Below, piece after piece: positions 8,744 through 17,751 of a stretch of DNA of 64,000 bases (its first letter is position 1; every line of letters starts with the position of its first letter). The stretch covers positions 496,001 to 560,000 of the forward strand of contig NZ_JAPDOE010000001.1 of assembly GCF_026013365.1 (NCBI RefSeq), read 5' to 3'. The notes under the pieces were generated by a model. That model did not search any database. It saw only the letters and a list, made by a program, of their open reading frames with translations, and was not told where the DNA came from. Source of the DNA: Paenibacillus sp. LS1. GTDB taxonomy: Bacteria; Bacillota; Bacilli; Paenibacillales; Paenibacillaceae. The position numbers and the translations under genes were made by a program.

Positions 8744-10102
8744 TTACTGATGTTTCTTGAGAATATCGAATATGATCTTTGCGTTATCTGTATTGTCGAT
8801 TAACCCGGAGAACCGATGACTTGCCGGGCCGTAGGCATATACCGGAACATCTTCGCCTGTATGACCACCTGTTGTCCAGCCCGTAAACGAACGATTATCG
8901 ATAATCGCTTCAATGGCATTATCAATCTTCGTTACATCCGCACTTTTGGCTGCTTCTTTCACCGATTGAATCTCTTCCGCCTTTAACTCCAGTTTCAGAT
9001 AGCTTTTCAGTGTTTCTTCAACTGAAGCACCTTTCGCAATTTGTGCTGCCATGAAGTCTGGAGTACGAAGTGCAGCTTTGATCGGGTCTACGAAGAAGTT
9101 GTATTCTCCATCTTTCCCTAGAGTAAGTCCGCCCGTGGAGTGGTCGGCAGTAGCTACGACAAGTGTTTCACCGTCTTTTTTGGCGAAATCAATGGCTGCC
9201 TGAAATGCTGCTGCAAAATCCTCCATCTCACTCATCGCGCCAACGATATCATTATCATGACCTGCCCAGTCGATCTGACTGCCTTCGACCATAAGGAAGA
9301 AACCTTTGTCGTTAGAGCTGAGGCGATCAATAGCTGTATTTGTCATCTCAGCCAATGATGGAGTTGCGGCAGTGCGATCAATAAGCTTGTCCATTCCTCC
9401 ATCCGCAAACAGTCCAAGAACTTGTTGATTCTTATCGGCAAGGAGAGCGGAGCGATCCGTCACATAGCTGAAGCCGGCCTTCTGGAACTCCTTCGTCAGG
9501 TCACGACCCTCACGTACAAAATTGGATTTCCCTCCACCCAGCAGCACATCAACTTTATGTTTGCCATTAATCAACTCATCATAGTAATCATCTGCAATCG
9601 CATCCATGTTCTTCCGACTAATATCATGGGCACCGAATGCAGCTGGTGTGGCATGAGTAATCTCCGATGTAGCCACGAGCCCCGTGGACTTCCCGTTTTC
9701 TTTCGCTTGCTCCAGTACGGTTTTGACTTCTTTCTGTTCAGGGTCTACAGCAATGGCCGCATTATAGGTTTTTACGCCTGCAGACATAGCCGTTGCTGCG
9801 GAAGCAGAATCCGTCACATTTTGCTTGTCATCATCCGGATAGGTCATTTGTGCTCCCACAAGATAAGGGTCAAATACAGTTCTGTCCATGCCCTTCGTCG
9901 AAGGATCATCCTTCATATAACGGTAAGCGGAGGTATAAGAGGTTCCCATACCGTCCCCAATGAGGAAGATGATGTTCTTGACCTGTTTTTTCTCCACACT
10001 TACGGCTTGAACGGCACTTGCTTGTCCGGCTGACAACAAAGTAGAAGCTGATACAGCCAGAGTTAGCGCCACCGCTGGTAATACTCTTTTGGATAATTTC
10101 AC
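8744..10102 (-). CDS. Secreted alkaline phosphatase
   Basis: Exported phosphomonoesterase of the alkaline phosphatase superfamily, 452 residues. A signal peptide with an ASA cleavage motif ends at about residue 30. Metal and active-site motifs appear in order: LIGDGMG (Asp50), TDSASAAT with the phosphorylated nucleophile Ser99, THATPAAFGAH, EGSQIDWAGHDND, TADHSTGG and the C-terminal TTGGHTGEDV. The reading frame extends upstream to an ATG at 10141, but that start would place the ribosome binding site inside the gene. AGGAGG at 10111-10116 sits 8 nt before GTG 10102, and the basic N-terminus KLSKR follows it, so GTG 10102 is chosen. Such enzymes scavenge phosphate from organic esters. A convincing Pho box was not found upstream. 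Confidence 0.95.
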   Translation of the reverse strand: MKLSKRVLPAVALTLAVSASTLLSAGQASAVQAVSVEKKQVKNIIFLIGDGMGTSYTSAYRYMKDDPSTKGMDRTVFDPYLVGAQMTYPDDDKQNVTDSASAATAMSAGVKTYNAAIAVDPEQKEVKTVLEQAKENGKSTGLVATSEITHATPAAFGAHDISRKNMDAIADDYYDELINGKHKVDVLLGGGKSNFVREGRDLTKEFQKAGFSYVTDRSALLADKNQQVLGLFADGGMDKLIDRTAATPSLAEMTNTAIDRLSSNDKGFFLMVEGSQIDWAGHDNDIVGAMSEMEDFAAAFQAAIDFAKKDGETLVVATADHSTGGLTLGKDGEYNFFVDPIKAALRTPDFMAAQIAKGASVEETLKSYLKLELKAEEIQSVKEAAKSADVTKIDNAIEAIIDNRSFTGWTTGGHTGEDVPVYAYGPASHRFSGLIDNTDNAKIIFDILKKHQ

Positions 10103-10302
10103 AAATAATTCCTCCTCGTTATATCTCAAACATGAATGCATGAATCTATATTCATTTGTTCAACATTAAAAAGATTATCATTTATTTGTAAATGCTAACC
10201 AGGTTTTTTGTATACCTGAAGTAAAAACAAAATAAGGAGATGGCTTCATTGTAGTACAAAAATATACTCATCCCCGTGTTTTTGAAGTATGATAAAACAT
10301 AA

Positions 10303-10316
10303 GTAGAACGCTTTCA
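10303..10316 (+). promoter_or_regulatory. Partial cre-like site
   Basis: The segment matches the cre consensus at 12 of 14 positions (core AACGCTTTCA; the first two bases do not fit). It lies ~55 nt before the GH43-like gene. Weaker than the sites at 1763 and 18716. Confidence 0.35.
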
Positions 10317-10371
10317 TTCTTGTATGATAACTACCATAAAGTCAAAATTCATTTCCAGGAGGCTCATACCA

Positions 10372-11298
10372 TTGTCCAAAACAACTCCAAATTATGATGG
10401 GTATCTCTTTGTACATTTTATTGGCGAACAGCCAGACGGAGAGCAAGTCTATTTCTCCTATAGCAAGGACGGCCTTCACTGGAAGGACCTTCATGGCGGA
10501 TTACCTGTACTGTTTTCCGACCTTGGGGAAAAGGGGGTAAGGGACCCGTTTCTGGTTCGGTCGGTCAAAGATAATAAATTTTATCTGATCGCTACGGATC
10601 TCCGCATTGCTAGCGGGAAAGGATGGACTCATGCCGTTCATGCCGGGAGCCGTGACGTCATCGTGTGGGAATCCAGTAATCTTGTGAACTGGTCATCCCC
10701 ATGGAACGTTACATTGGGTATAGAGGATGCCGGATGTGTTTGGGCACCGGAAGCGGTGTATGATGAAGCAACAGATGAGTTTCTCGTATTCTGGGCTTCC
10801 GCGACACAGGAACCTCACGAGCATGAACGAAAGCAAAAAATATACAGCGCCCGTACAAAAGATTTTCGCACGTTCTCCGCATCGGAAAAGTACATAGAGC
10901 GGGATAATCATATTATTGATACAACGATTCTCCCTTCTGCCAGTGCTTACTATCGGTACTCCAAGGATGAAACGACCAAAAACATTCGGGTAGAAAAAGG
11001 GGACTCTCTCGACAAAGAGGCGTTCGATACGCTTCAAGCTCCAGTACTGGAGGCTCTGGCGGGTGTTGAGGGACCTCAAATCTTTAAATTCAATGATCGG
11101 GAGGAATGGTGCCTGATTGTTGATCGGTTTGCAGAAGGTAAGGGTTATCTTCCTCTGTTGACTAGAGATCTGGGAAGCGGAGAATTCCGGATTGTGCCTG
11201 AAGGTGATTTTGATATGGGAATGACTCAAAAGCGGCATGGGAGCGTCCTGCCAATCACAGCCGAGGAATGTAGCCGGCTTCTAGCGGCTTTCGGATAA
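10372..11298 (+). CDS. GH43-like five-bladed beta-propeller glycosidase
   Basis: 308 residues without a signal peptide, so probably an intracellular enzyme acting on imported oligosaccharides. Blade-like repeats of the GH43/GH117/DUF377 beta-propeller fold are visible: YFSYSKDGLHWKDL, GVRDPFLVR (an Asp typical of the catalytic base in RDPF), VWAPEAVYDEATDEFLVFW (usual WAPE motif), YSARTKDFRTF, and a late GVEGPQIFKFNDREEWCLIVD strand containing the likely acid Glu. The frame opens at ATG 10324, but AGGAGG at 10357-10362 lies 9 nt before TTG 10372, which is the better start. Related enzymes act on arabinan or xylan side chains; the exact substrate is not deducible. Confidence 0.75.
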   Translation: MSKTTPNYDGYLFVHFIGEQPDGEQVYFSYSKDGLHWKDLHGGLPVLFSDLGEKGVRDPFLVRSVKDNKFYLIATDLRIASGKGWTHAVHAGSRDVIVWESSNLVNWSSPWNVTLGIEDAGCVWAPEAVYDEATDEFLVFWASATQEPHEHERKQKIYSARTKDFRTFSASEKYIERDNHIIDTTILPSASAYYRYSKDETTKNIRVEKGDSLDKEAFDTLQAPVLEALAGVEGPQIFKFNDREEWCLIVDRFAEGKGYLPLLTRDLGSGEFRIVPEGDFDMGMTQKRHGSVLPITAEECSRLLAAFG

Positions 11299-11344
11299 TC
11301 ATCAGATGCTTCTCGGAACAATATTTATTTCGATCACAACAACA

Positions 11345-11390
11345 CAAGGATGTCTCCCGATATGCTCATGGCGGGGGACATCCTTGTTTT
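11345..11390 (+). terminator. Rho-independent terminator
   Basis: CAAGGATGTCTCCC pairs with GGGGGACATCCTTG (14 bp with one G-U pair) and is followed by TTTT, downstream of the GH43-like gene. Confidence 0.85.
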
Positions 11391-11461
11391 AACCTATGAA
11401 TACAAATTATAGCTCTTGGTAACGATAACCTGTAAATCGTAATATGAAAGGAACATCTAAC

Positions 11462-12319
11462 ATGCCAGAATGGGCGGAAGTTGCATTTCGAACTTTATCT
11501 GCTGTAACTATTTTATTTTTAATCACAAAAATTTTGGGCAAGCGTCAAATCTCTCAATTATCTTTGTTTGAATATATTACGGGTATTACTTTAGGGAATT
11601 TGATAGGATACATCTCTTTAGACACGGATACGAAGTGGTATCTTGGTTTTGTGGCACTTTTTGTATGGGTATCTGTATCTACAGGAGCGGAGTTTTTAAC
11701 GTTGAAAAGTAAAAAGTTTCGAGATATTGTTGATGGGAAATCAACGATACTAATTGAAAATGGAGCAGTCATCGAAAAGGCGTTAAAGAAAGAACGATTA
11801 ACAATTGATGAATTTTTGGAGCAGCTTCGAAAAAAAGATGTGTATAGAGTTGCCGATGTTGAGTTTGCTGTAATGGAACAGAGCGGAGAGGTCAATGTTA
11901 TGCTGAAAAAAGAGTATCAGCCACTTACCGCCGATTCGTTAGGCTACCATATTTCCTCAGAGAAAGAACCAAAAACCATCATTATGGATGGGCATATGTT
12001 GCCTGGAATTTTAAAAGAAGCAGGATTAAGTGAAGACTGGGTCCAGAAAGAACTTCGCAAGCTTGGTGTGACATTGAATCAAGTGACCATCGGACAGGTG
12101 GAAAGTAACGGAGAGCTCTCTGTACAGACGGGTCAAGATTTTTTGCCTAAGTCTGCAAATTCAAACCCTAATGATCAAATAACCGAGTTAGTTAAACAAT
12201 TGCAAGATGAGTTGAACATGCGTAAGCAGCTTGCATTAAATGATAAGGATCGGCTGAAGTATCAGGAAGCGCTAGATCAATTTCAAACTGCAATGCATGC
12301 GTATCAAAAACAACAATAG
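11462..12319 (+). CDS. DUF421 (YetF/YkjA-type) membrane protein
   Basis: 285 residues. Two or three N-terminal membrane helices (about residues 5-75) carry the family motif LGKRQISQLSLFEYITGITLG. They are followed by the paired soluble DUF421 domains with GKSTILIENG and RKKDVYRVADVEFAVMEQSGEVNVMLK. A C-terminal helical extension (about 245-285) rich in Gln/Lys looks like a coiled coil. The frame starts at ATG 11444, but AAAGGA at 11447-11452 fits ATG 11462 (MPEWAEV) with 9 nt spacing. Members are common in spore formers and some are made during sporulation or stress; no biochemical role is established. Confidence 0.85.
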   Translation: MPEWAEVAFRTLSAVTILFLITKILGKRQISQLSLFEYITGITLGNLIGYISLDTDTKWYLGFVALFVWVSVSTGAEFLTLKSKKFRDIVDGKSTILIENGAVIEKALKKERLTIDEFLEQLRKKDVYRVADVEFAVMEQSGEVNVMLKKEYQPLTADSLGYHISSEKEPKTIIMDGHMLPGILKEAGLSEDWVQKELRKLGVTLNQVTIGQVESNGELSVQTGQDFLPKSANSNPNDQITELVKQLQDELNMRKQLALNDKDRLKYQEALDQFQTAMHAYQKQQ

Positions 12320-12419
12320 ATACATTCCTTAATCCAATAACATTAATGGGATGAGTGTACGCTTTCTACCTACAGCAAGTGAAGATTCGGAAAGTTACAT
12401 AGACTGGTGAAAATCGTTT

Positions 12420-12484
12420 ATATCGGAGGGACAGAAAATGGCCCTATTGTAGGTCGCTATAATAGCGGCTTTTTTTACTGTTCG
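12420..12484 (+). repeat. Intergenic terminator-bearing repeat, copy A
   Basis: Contains GGAGGGACAGAAAA, a CCCTATTG segment and a hairpin GTCGCTA/TAGCGGC (12453-12469) followed by T7. It is related to copies at 17634, 53848 and 61584 and is the most diverged of the four. It lies ~100 nt after the DUF421 gene. The 364-nt gap to the histidine kinase gene otherwise holds only AT-rich sequence with a possible -35 TTGACA at 12566. Confidence 0.55.
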
Positions 12485-12683
12485 GGAAATGTCACATTAT
12501 TAAATAAATATTGGTTGAAATTGTTAGAAGGATAATCTATTTCATTACCTTCTGGATTGGACTTATTGACACTTCGTACATTAACATAGATTGAGTGAGT
12601 CAATGATCTGTACAATCATGTACCGTTTTTTTGTGTCCAGGGAGGCTGTTTTTCTAAATAGTACCTGATAGAGGTGATCAAGT

Positions 12684-13907
12684 ATGAGTGATAATTTGAT
12701 AAACAAACCGTATACAAGTTCCCGATCTGATATCCAGGATGTTTTGCGTGATTCTCGTCTGCCTGCTTTGATCTGGGGCATTCTGATTTATTTTTCTGCA
12801 TTGTACTCCCAGCTACCGATGTTGCCCACATGGTTTGAATTTATGATGTTTACAGCTCTCATTCTGGTTCACATTCTGCTGCATTGGTATGCCGGATACG
12901 TTGTTGATCGAAGACCCTGGATTTATTTTGTGACACAAGGAGGTATTGTCTGGGGGTGTGCGTTATTTATGCCTAATGCTCATTCGCTCATCTTTGTAAG
13001 CCTATTGACGGCTTTGGCCGGGCAGAGCATTGGCGTATACGCTCAACGGATGAAGGTGCTCCTAGTATGTACCTTTTATTGCACCTTGTTTTCTGTCTCC
13101 CTGGTTTGGATCGGGACTACCGAGGATTTGCCTTCTACGGTACCATCTCTTTTCTTCGTCATGTTTTTCGTAATCGGCTATGCTTCTTTATTCTATAAAC
13201 AAGTTCGTGCCAAGTTGCGGACCCAGTCATTTTTACATGAATTGGAACGAGCGCACAGGAAAGTGGAGGAGTTAACGATTGCCAATGAACGTCAACGGAT
13301 GGCCCGCGATTTACATGATACCTTGGCACAAGGGCTCGCAGGTCTTATCATGCAGCTTGATGCCGTGGATGCACATTTGGAAAATGATAATAACCATCGT
13401 GCCCACGAGATTGTTCAGTTGTCGAAAGCCCAAGCAAAGCGCACGCTTTCAGAAGCGAGAAGCGCAATTGACGACTTGCGTTCGTATTCTGCAGAGGTCA
13501 TAGATATTTCTAAAGCGGTACAGGAAGAGGCTGAACATTTCTCACATATGACAGGGATTCGTATTGCCACTCAGTTATCGATCGCCCATCATGTGGTGCC
13601 GAAGTTGATCTTCGAACATAGCTTACATATCATCCGAGAATGCTTGGCCAATACAGCAAAATATGCTAATGCTACGAACGTGGAGGTTGTGGTTGTAGCA
13701 CGCGAAAACATCATTGAGCTAAGCATTGCGGATGACGGAATAGGGTTCGATACTAATCTGATCGAGAAACAATCTGGCAGTTATGGTTTAATTGGCTTAT
13801 ATGAACGAACCAGAATTATGGGTGGGGAGATCAAAATTGAAAGTGGAAAACAAGGAACCGACATTTCAGTTCGCATTCCATTACAACAGGAGGACACCAA
13901 CGTATGA
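12684..13907 (+). CDS. Sensor histidine kinase, NarL/LiaS type
   Basis: 407 residues. Five or six membrane helices occupy about residues 28-165. A coiled-coil linker then leads to a HisKA_3 dimerisation domain with the phosphorylated His211 in ARDLHDTLAQG. The HATPase domain follows with the N box (LANTAKYANATN) and G box (ADDGIGFD, SYGLIGLYER). The kinase autophosphorylates and passes phosphate to the response regulator encoded by the next gene, with which it overlaps by 4 nt (ATGA). No large extracellular sensor is visible, so the signal is probably sensed within the membrane, as in envelope-stress kinases. GAGGTG lies 5-10 nt before the ATG. The regulon is unknown; the downstream lipoprotein hydrolase gene is a candidate. 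Confidence 0.93.
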   Translation: MSDNLINKPYTSSRSDIQDVLRDSRLPALIWGILIYFSALYSQLPMLPTWFEFMMFTALILVHILLHWYAGYVVDRRPWIYFVTQGGIVWGCALFMPNAHSLIFVSLLTALAGQSIGVYAQRMKVLLVCTFYCTLFSVSLVWIGTTEDLPSTVPSLFFVMFFVIGYASLFYKQVRAKLRTQSFLHELERAHRKVEELTIANERQRMARDLHDTLAQGLAGLIMQLDAVDAHLENDNNHRAHEIVQLSKAQAKRTLSEARSAIDDLRSYSAEVIDISKAVQEEAEHFSHMTGIRIATQLSIAHHVVPKLIFEHSLHIIRECLANTAKYANATNVEVVVVARENIIELSIADDGIGFDTNLIEKQSGSYGLIGLYERTRIMGGEIKIESGKQGTDISVRIPLQQEDTNV

Positions 13908-14551
13908 CAATTAGGATTCTTATCGTGGACGACCACTTCGTCGTTCGTGAGGGACTTAAGCTGATCCTGGAAACCAATCAAAGGTACGAGGTTGTCGCAG
14001 AAGCATCCAACGGTATGGAAGCGGTTCGACGAGTGGACGCTTACAAACCGGACATTATCCTTTTGGATTTAAACATGCCTGAAATGGGCGGCTTAGATAC
14101 CATGACAGCGCTCAAAGCTAAAGGAGTCGATATACCGGTCATTATTTTGACTACATATAACGAGGATGAGATGATGATCCGCGGACTGGCATTAGGTGCT
14201 AAAGGGTATTTACTGAAGGACACGGGAAGAGAGATGATATTTCGCTCGATTGATGCAGCGATGCGGGGTGAAACGTTGCTATTACCAGAGATCAGCGAAA
14301 AAGTATTTGCTCACAAGGCATCAGAAAAGGGGAAAGAGTCACCCTCATCGAAAATATCACTTACAAACAAAGAGCTGATCGTGCTTCAAGCGATAGCCCG
14401 TGGATCTCGAAGTAAAGAAATCGGCTTCGATATGGGCATATCCGAACGGACTGTAAAGACTCATTTAACGAGTATCTACAATAAATTAAGTGTAGATTCG
14501 AGACCGCAGGCCGTTGCCGTCGCGGTGGAACGTGGAATCTTGCATTTATAA
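13904..14551 (+). CDS. NarL/FixJ-family response regulator
   Basis: 215 residues. The receiver domain has acidic residues DDH near the start, phospho-acceptor Asp55 in ILLDLNMPE, a conserved Thr in LTTYNED and Lys in GYLLKD. A short linker (about 145-150) leads to a LuxR-type helix-turn-helix at residues 153-212 (LTNKELIVLQAIARG, SERTVKTHLTSIYNKL). Its start overlaps the kinase stop, so the pair is co-translated. A terminator at 14576 closes the operon. DNA targets cannot be read directly from the sequence. Confidence 0.95.
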   Translation: MTIRILIVDDHFVVREGLKLILETNQRYEVVAEASNGMEAVRRVDAYKPDIILLDLNMPEMGGLDTMTALKAKGVDIPVIILTTYNEDEMMIRGLALGAKGYLLKDTGREMIFRSIDAAMRGETLLLPEISEKVFAHKASEKGKESPSSKISLTNKELIVLQAIARGSRSKEIGFDMGISERTVKTHLTSIYNKLSVDSRPQAVAVAVERGILHL

Positions 14552-14575
14552 TCGAACGATTCATATATTTGCCCG

Positions 14576-14612
14576 ATCGTACATTTGGGTTTGCCCTTTT
14601 GTACGATTTTTT
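14576..14612 (+). terminator. Terminator of the two-component operon
   Basis: ATCGTACA and TGTACGAT form the outer stem, with an inner GGG/CCC extension, and are followed by a T6 tract. Confidence 0.75.
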
Positions 14613-14662
14613 ATTGTTCTCCTCCGTTTATGATAGATGCATGAACACAAATTGGAGGAAAA

Positions 14663-15928
14663 ATGATGAAAAAAAGACTGACAACGATTCTGGCAACTGT
14701 TCTCTCACTGACCATGCTCTCTGCCTGTAGTAGCACTAATAGCGGGACTTCCACACAGGAGGGAATTCCAAAAACTTCCAATAACGTTGCTTCCGCACAG
14801 AATGAGTTTCCAAAACCGATGGGAAGTTATACGGTCGGGCGTACACAGATGGACTTCAAGTACACAGCATCCAACCATTCAGAAAGAGAACTGACAGCAT
14901 TATTTTTCTATCCGTCCGACAGCAATGAGGGCAAGCCAACGGCAGAGTATGCATTTCCAGAGTTTCATTCACTGAGAGATGAGCTTCTAGTTAAATTAGG
15001 GGGTACAGCGGGTGGTGAGCAGCTGTTTGATTCCAATTTCAAGACATGGTCTTACGACGATCTGGACTTGTCTGAAAAGGAAAAACAGTATCCGGTTTTA
15101 TTCTTTGTTCATGGCGCAGGCGCTTACCCGCAACAAGGTACTTTGTTCGCTCAAGACCTGGCAAGCGCCGGCTACATTGTGGTATCCATCGGTCATGCCG
15201 AAAGTGGTGTGTACAAACTTAAAGATGGACGAACGGTTGGGTTGTCAGATGAATTTATGGACGAAGTAACGAAATACGGAATGGAAGCGGCCACCCTAAC
15301 TCCACCTGAAATTGTGACAGAGAAGCTTGAGGAAGAAGAAGCTATTGAGATTGCTCGCAAATTAACTTCGGCGCCTGAAGCAGTCAAGTTTGCAAAATAT
15401 GCCGTTTTACAGAGCGAGGATATTCGATATGTTGCAGATAATTTATACAAAATGAATACAGGTGACATGGAATCCATGTTTAAAGGTAGATTGCAGCTTG
15501 ACCTCGGTATGGGTGTGTTCGGACATTCTTTCGGAGGAACGACAGCAGCGATTGTTAGCCGTGACGATGACCGATTTGTCGGCGCTGTGAATCTAGACGG
15601 TAATATGTTAGGTGCCCTGGATAGCGATTTTAAGAAACCCTTCATGCAGCTCAGCACCGTGCTTGCCTATAATACGAATGCATTTCTGCTTGAATCCAAC
15701 AGCAAGGACACCTATTTTGCCATTATTGATAATGTAGTCCATGGTGACTTCTCCGATTCCTTGTTTACAACTACGGATAAAGCAGCCAGAGGAACCCGGG
15801 ACGCGATGGAACAGCGCAACATTATCACTTCTTATACAAAGGCGTTCTTTGATAAATATATGTTGAAAAAGGATACGGATATTGACAGCCTTACCTTTGA
15901 CGGCGTAGAGATGATTAAAAAACCTTAA
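14663..15928 (+). CDS. Lipoprotein alpha/beta hydrolase (PAF-acetylhydrolase-like)
   Basis: 421 residues. The N-terminus has KKR, a hydrophobic stretch and the lipobox LSAC with lipidated Cys22, so it is anchored outside the membrane. The mature part opens with FPKPMGSYTVGRTQMDF and carries an alpha/beta hydrolase core: FFVHGAGAYPQQG oxyanion region, nucleophile elbow GHSFGG (Ser289), an Asp after VNLDG and a C-terminal His near VVHGDFSD. This layout fits the plasma/intracellular PAF-acetylhydrolase isoform II family, which cleaves short acyl esters. A paralogue with the same opening motif is at 36648 and a more distant one at 51947. GGAGG precedes tandem ATG codons. The substrate is unknown. 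Confidence 0.82.
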   Translation: MMKKRLTTILATVLSLTMLSACSSTNSGTSTQEGIPKTSNNVASAQNEFPKPMGSYTVGRTQMDFKYTASNHSERELTALFFYPSDSNEGKPTAEYAFPEFHSLRDELLVKLGGTAGGEQLFDSNFKTWSYDDLDLSEKEKQYPVLFFVHGAGAYPQQGTLFAQDLASAGYIVVSIGHAESGVYKLKDGRTVGLSDEFMDEVTKYGMEAATLTPPEIVTEKLEEEEAIEIARKLTSAPEAVKFAKYAVLQSEDIRYVADNLYKMNTGDMESMFKGRLQLDLGMGVFGHSFGGTTAAIVSRDDDRFVGAVNLDGNMLGALDSDFKKPFMQLSTVLAYNTNAFLLESNSKDTYFAIIDNVVHGDFSDSLFTTTDKAARGTRDAMEQRNIITSYTKAFFDKYMLKKDTDIDSLTFDGVEMIKKP

Positions 15929-16036
15929 AAGCCTTAGCATTGATTGGCCTGGAGTTTGGAAAGGGTAACGAGAGAAGAGGGCGGACGGATATAACCGCAC
16001 GAGATTTAACTCCGGACTCTTGAAACCAAAATGTAA

Positions 16037-16076
16037 AAAGACCTTACGTTTACTTTGAAACGTTAAGGTCTTTCTA
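16037..16076. terminator. Bidirectional terminator
   Basis: AAAGACCTTACGTTT and AAACGTTAAGGTCTTT pair with a single bulge, between the convergent hydrolase and TetR genes. Confidence 0.8.
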
Positions 16077-16095
16077 TCATCCAACAGATTCGAGA

Positions 16096-16710
16096 TCATA
16101 AATCATACTTGTTACCCACATAATGAAAAGAGTGAATATGCGTTTTGGTGAGTTCAATCACGTTCTTGATAAATGACTCACGTGACTCACGATATCCGCT
16201 TAATATCCAATTGTTCAATAGTCCAAAAAAACCGTATGCTGTATAGTACTTAAAATAATCCATGTTAACTGGGGAGTTGTTGATCGTCTCAAAGACAAAT
16301 TGCTCCTGATAGATTTTGAGTATGGTTTGTGGAAAGCCTGTATGCAGACCAGGTAACGTATCATCGTACTGAATCAGTTCGAAGAAGTCACGATGTTCGT
16401 ATATATAATCCACGATTTGAAAAGATTCGACATCAAGCTTGTTTGTTAAGACCTTTTGACCATGCCAATAGGGTTTACCTACGGCGCACCTCAATCCTTC
16501 GAGTGTCATACTCAGCAATTCTTCGGCGAGAATGTACTTATCCTGATAGTGTAAATAAAATGTACTGCGATTATAACCCGCCTGATCAACGATGTCTTTG
16601 ACAGAAACACCATGGAAGCCTTTCTTCTTAATGAGCTGAATCAGAGCAGTTTTTAGATGTTCCTTGGTTCGATTACGATGTTGAGTTGTCACAATAAGTT
16701 CATCATTCAT
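16096..16710 (-). CDS. TetR/AcrR-family regulator
   Basis: 204 residues. The N-terminal helix-turn-helix at about residues 14-58 reads TKEHLKTALIQLIKKKGFHGVSVKDIVDQAGYNRSTFYLHY with the usual break, and the remaining all-helical part is the ligand-binding and dimerisation domain of the DhaS/YxbF-like group. AGGAGT lies 8 nt before the ATG. The gene diverges from the SDR gene at 16887, and a perfect palindrome at 16748-16770 lies between the two starts. It therefore probably represses the SDR gene and itself until a small substrate-like ligand binds. Confidence 0.9.
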   Translation of the reverse strand: MNDELIVTTQHRNRTKEHLKTALIQLIKKKGFHGVSVKDIVDQAGYNRSTFYLHYQDKYILAEELLSMTLEGLRCAVGKPYWHGQKVLTNKLDVESFQIVDYIYEHRDFFELIQYDDTLPGLHTGFPQTILKIYQEQFVFETINNSPVNMDYFKYYTAYGFFGLLNNWILSGYRESRESFIKNVIELTKTHIHSFHYVGNKYDL

Positions 16711-16747
16711 TCAAAAAAACTCCTATAAATATAGACATAGTTTTATA

Positions 16748-16770
16748 AAGTGTCTACGAGGTAGACACTT
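16748..16770. promoter_or_regulatory. Palindromic operator, probably for the adjacent TetR protein
   Basis: AAGTGTCTAC and GTAGACACTT form a perfect 10-bp inverted repeat around the spacer GAG. A further half-site TAGACA lies at 16732-16738, so three half-sites fall in the TetR/SDR divergent region. Confidence 0.8.
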
Positions 16771-16886
16771 GGTCATATCTTAATGATTGGATTGTTACAA
16801 TTTTAAGCATAGAATTAGTTTTGTAAACATCATATAGCACTATTTATATAGGCGCTATTCAAAATATTATACTGGGGGATTTATTT

Positions 16887-17624
16887 ATGGGCAAACTTCA
16901 AGATAAAGTTGCAGTCATCACAGGAGGAGCATCCGGGATTGGTGCAGCGACAGCTCGCTTATTCGTTTCCGAAGGAGCTAAAGTGGTTTTGGTGGATCTG
17001 AATGAAGAAAAAGGCAAGGCGTTCGAGCAGGAACTGAAAGCGCTTAAAGCAGAGGCGCTCTTTATTAAAGCAAACATAACGAGTGAAGAAGAGGTTTCTG
17101 AGATTTTTAAACAAACCGTAGAAGCATACGGTCAAGTGGATATCGTATTCAACAATGCAGGAATTGGACGTGTTCATCCGACCCATGAGCTTGACTATGC
17201 CGAATGGCGCAATACAGTCAATGTTGACCTGGACGGCGTATTCTTGGTCGCTCGTGAATCGATCCGCGAAATGCTGAAAATTGGCGGGGGCACCATCGTC
17301 AACACGGCGTCCATGTACGGATGGGTTGGATCGCCTGGTTCAGCAGCCTACAATGCAGCTAAAGGCGGCGTTGTGAACCTGACTCGTTCGCTCGCACTCG
17401 AGTATGCTGAGCAAAATATTCGGGTGAACTCCCTTTGCCCAGGCTTTATCGATACACCGATTATCCCGGAAGAGAGCAAGCAAGCACTTTCTGCGGCAAC
17501 ACCGATGAAACGTCTTGGTCAAGCAGAAGAGATGGCGAAAGCCGTTCTGTTCCTAGCTAGTGACGATTCTTCATATATGACAGGAAATAGTCTGATCGTA
17601 GACGGAGGATACACCGCTCAATAA
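16887..17624 (+). CDS. SDR-family NAD(P)-dependent oxidoreductase
   Basis: 245-residue classical short-chain dehydrogenase. The Rossmann motif TGGASGIGAA lies at about residues 12-21 with an Asp after the second strand (LVDLNEE), which favours NAD(H). NNAG is near residue 90, the catalytic Ser is in TASMYG and the YNAAK motif supplies Tyr and Lys. A C-terminal DGGYTAQ ending is typical of glucose-1-dehydrogenase or 3-ketoacyl-reductase-like members. GGGGGAT precedes the ATG by 6 nt. The gene stands alone, divergent from the TetR gene, and would be induced when the repressor leaves the operator at 16748. The substrate is not predictable from sequence. Confidence 0.92.
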   Translation: MGKLQDKVAVITGGASGIGAATARLFVSEGAKVVLVDLNEEKGKAFEQELKALKAEALFIKANITSEEEVSEIFKQTVEAYGQVDIVFNNAGIGRVHPTHELDYAEWRNTVNVDLDGVFLVARESIREMLKIGGGTIVNTASMYGWVGSPGSAAYNAAKGGVVNLTRSLALEYAEQNIRVNSLCPGFIDTPIIPEESKQALSAATPMKRLGQAEEMAKAVLFLASDDSSYMTGNSLIVDGGYTAQ

Positions 17625-17633
17625 GAGCAGCGT

Positions 17634-17703
17634 TGTCGAAGTACAAGAACGTAGTCCCATTGAAAGTCGCTATTATTATAGCGGCTTTTTTTTATTTTAT
17701 CGG
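17634..17703 (+). repeat. Intergenic terminator-bearing repeat, copy B
   Basis: Starts TGTCGAAG, has AAGAACGTAGTCCC in the middle and a hairpin GTCGCTA/TAGCGGC (17666-17685) followed by T8 and ATTTTATCGG. Copy D at 61584 shares the T8-ATTTTATCGG tail exactly. It acts as terminator for the SDR gene. Confidence 0.7.
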
Positions 17704-17751
17704 AAAAAGTGTAGCTCCCGCACAAAGACAACTAGCACACAGCGAGTTTGG

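Noticed and set aside
9422..10033. 203-codon frame opposite alkaline phosphatase
   Set aside because: Shadow of a well-conserved gene with intact catalytic motifs.
10142..10240. Possible Pho box before alkaline phosphatase
   Set aside because: Only one TTTACA-like hexamer on the minus strand; the 11-bp-spaced repeats needed for PhoP are not present.
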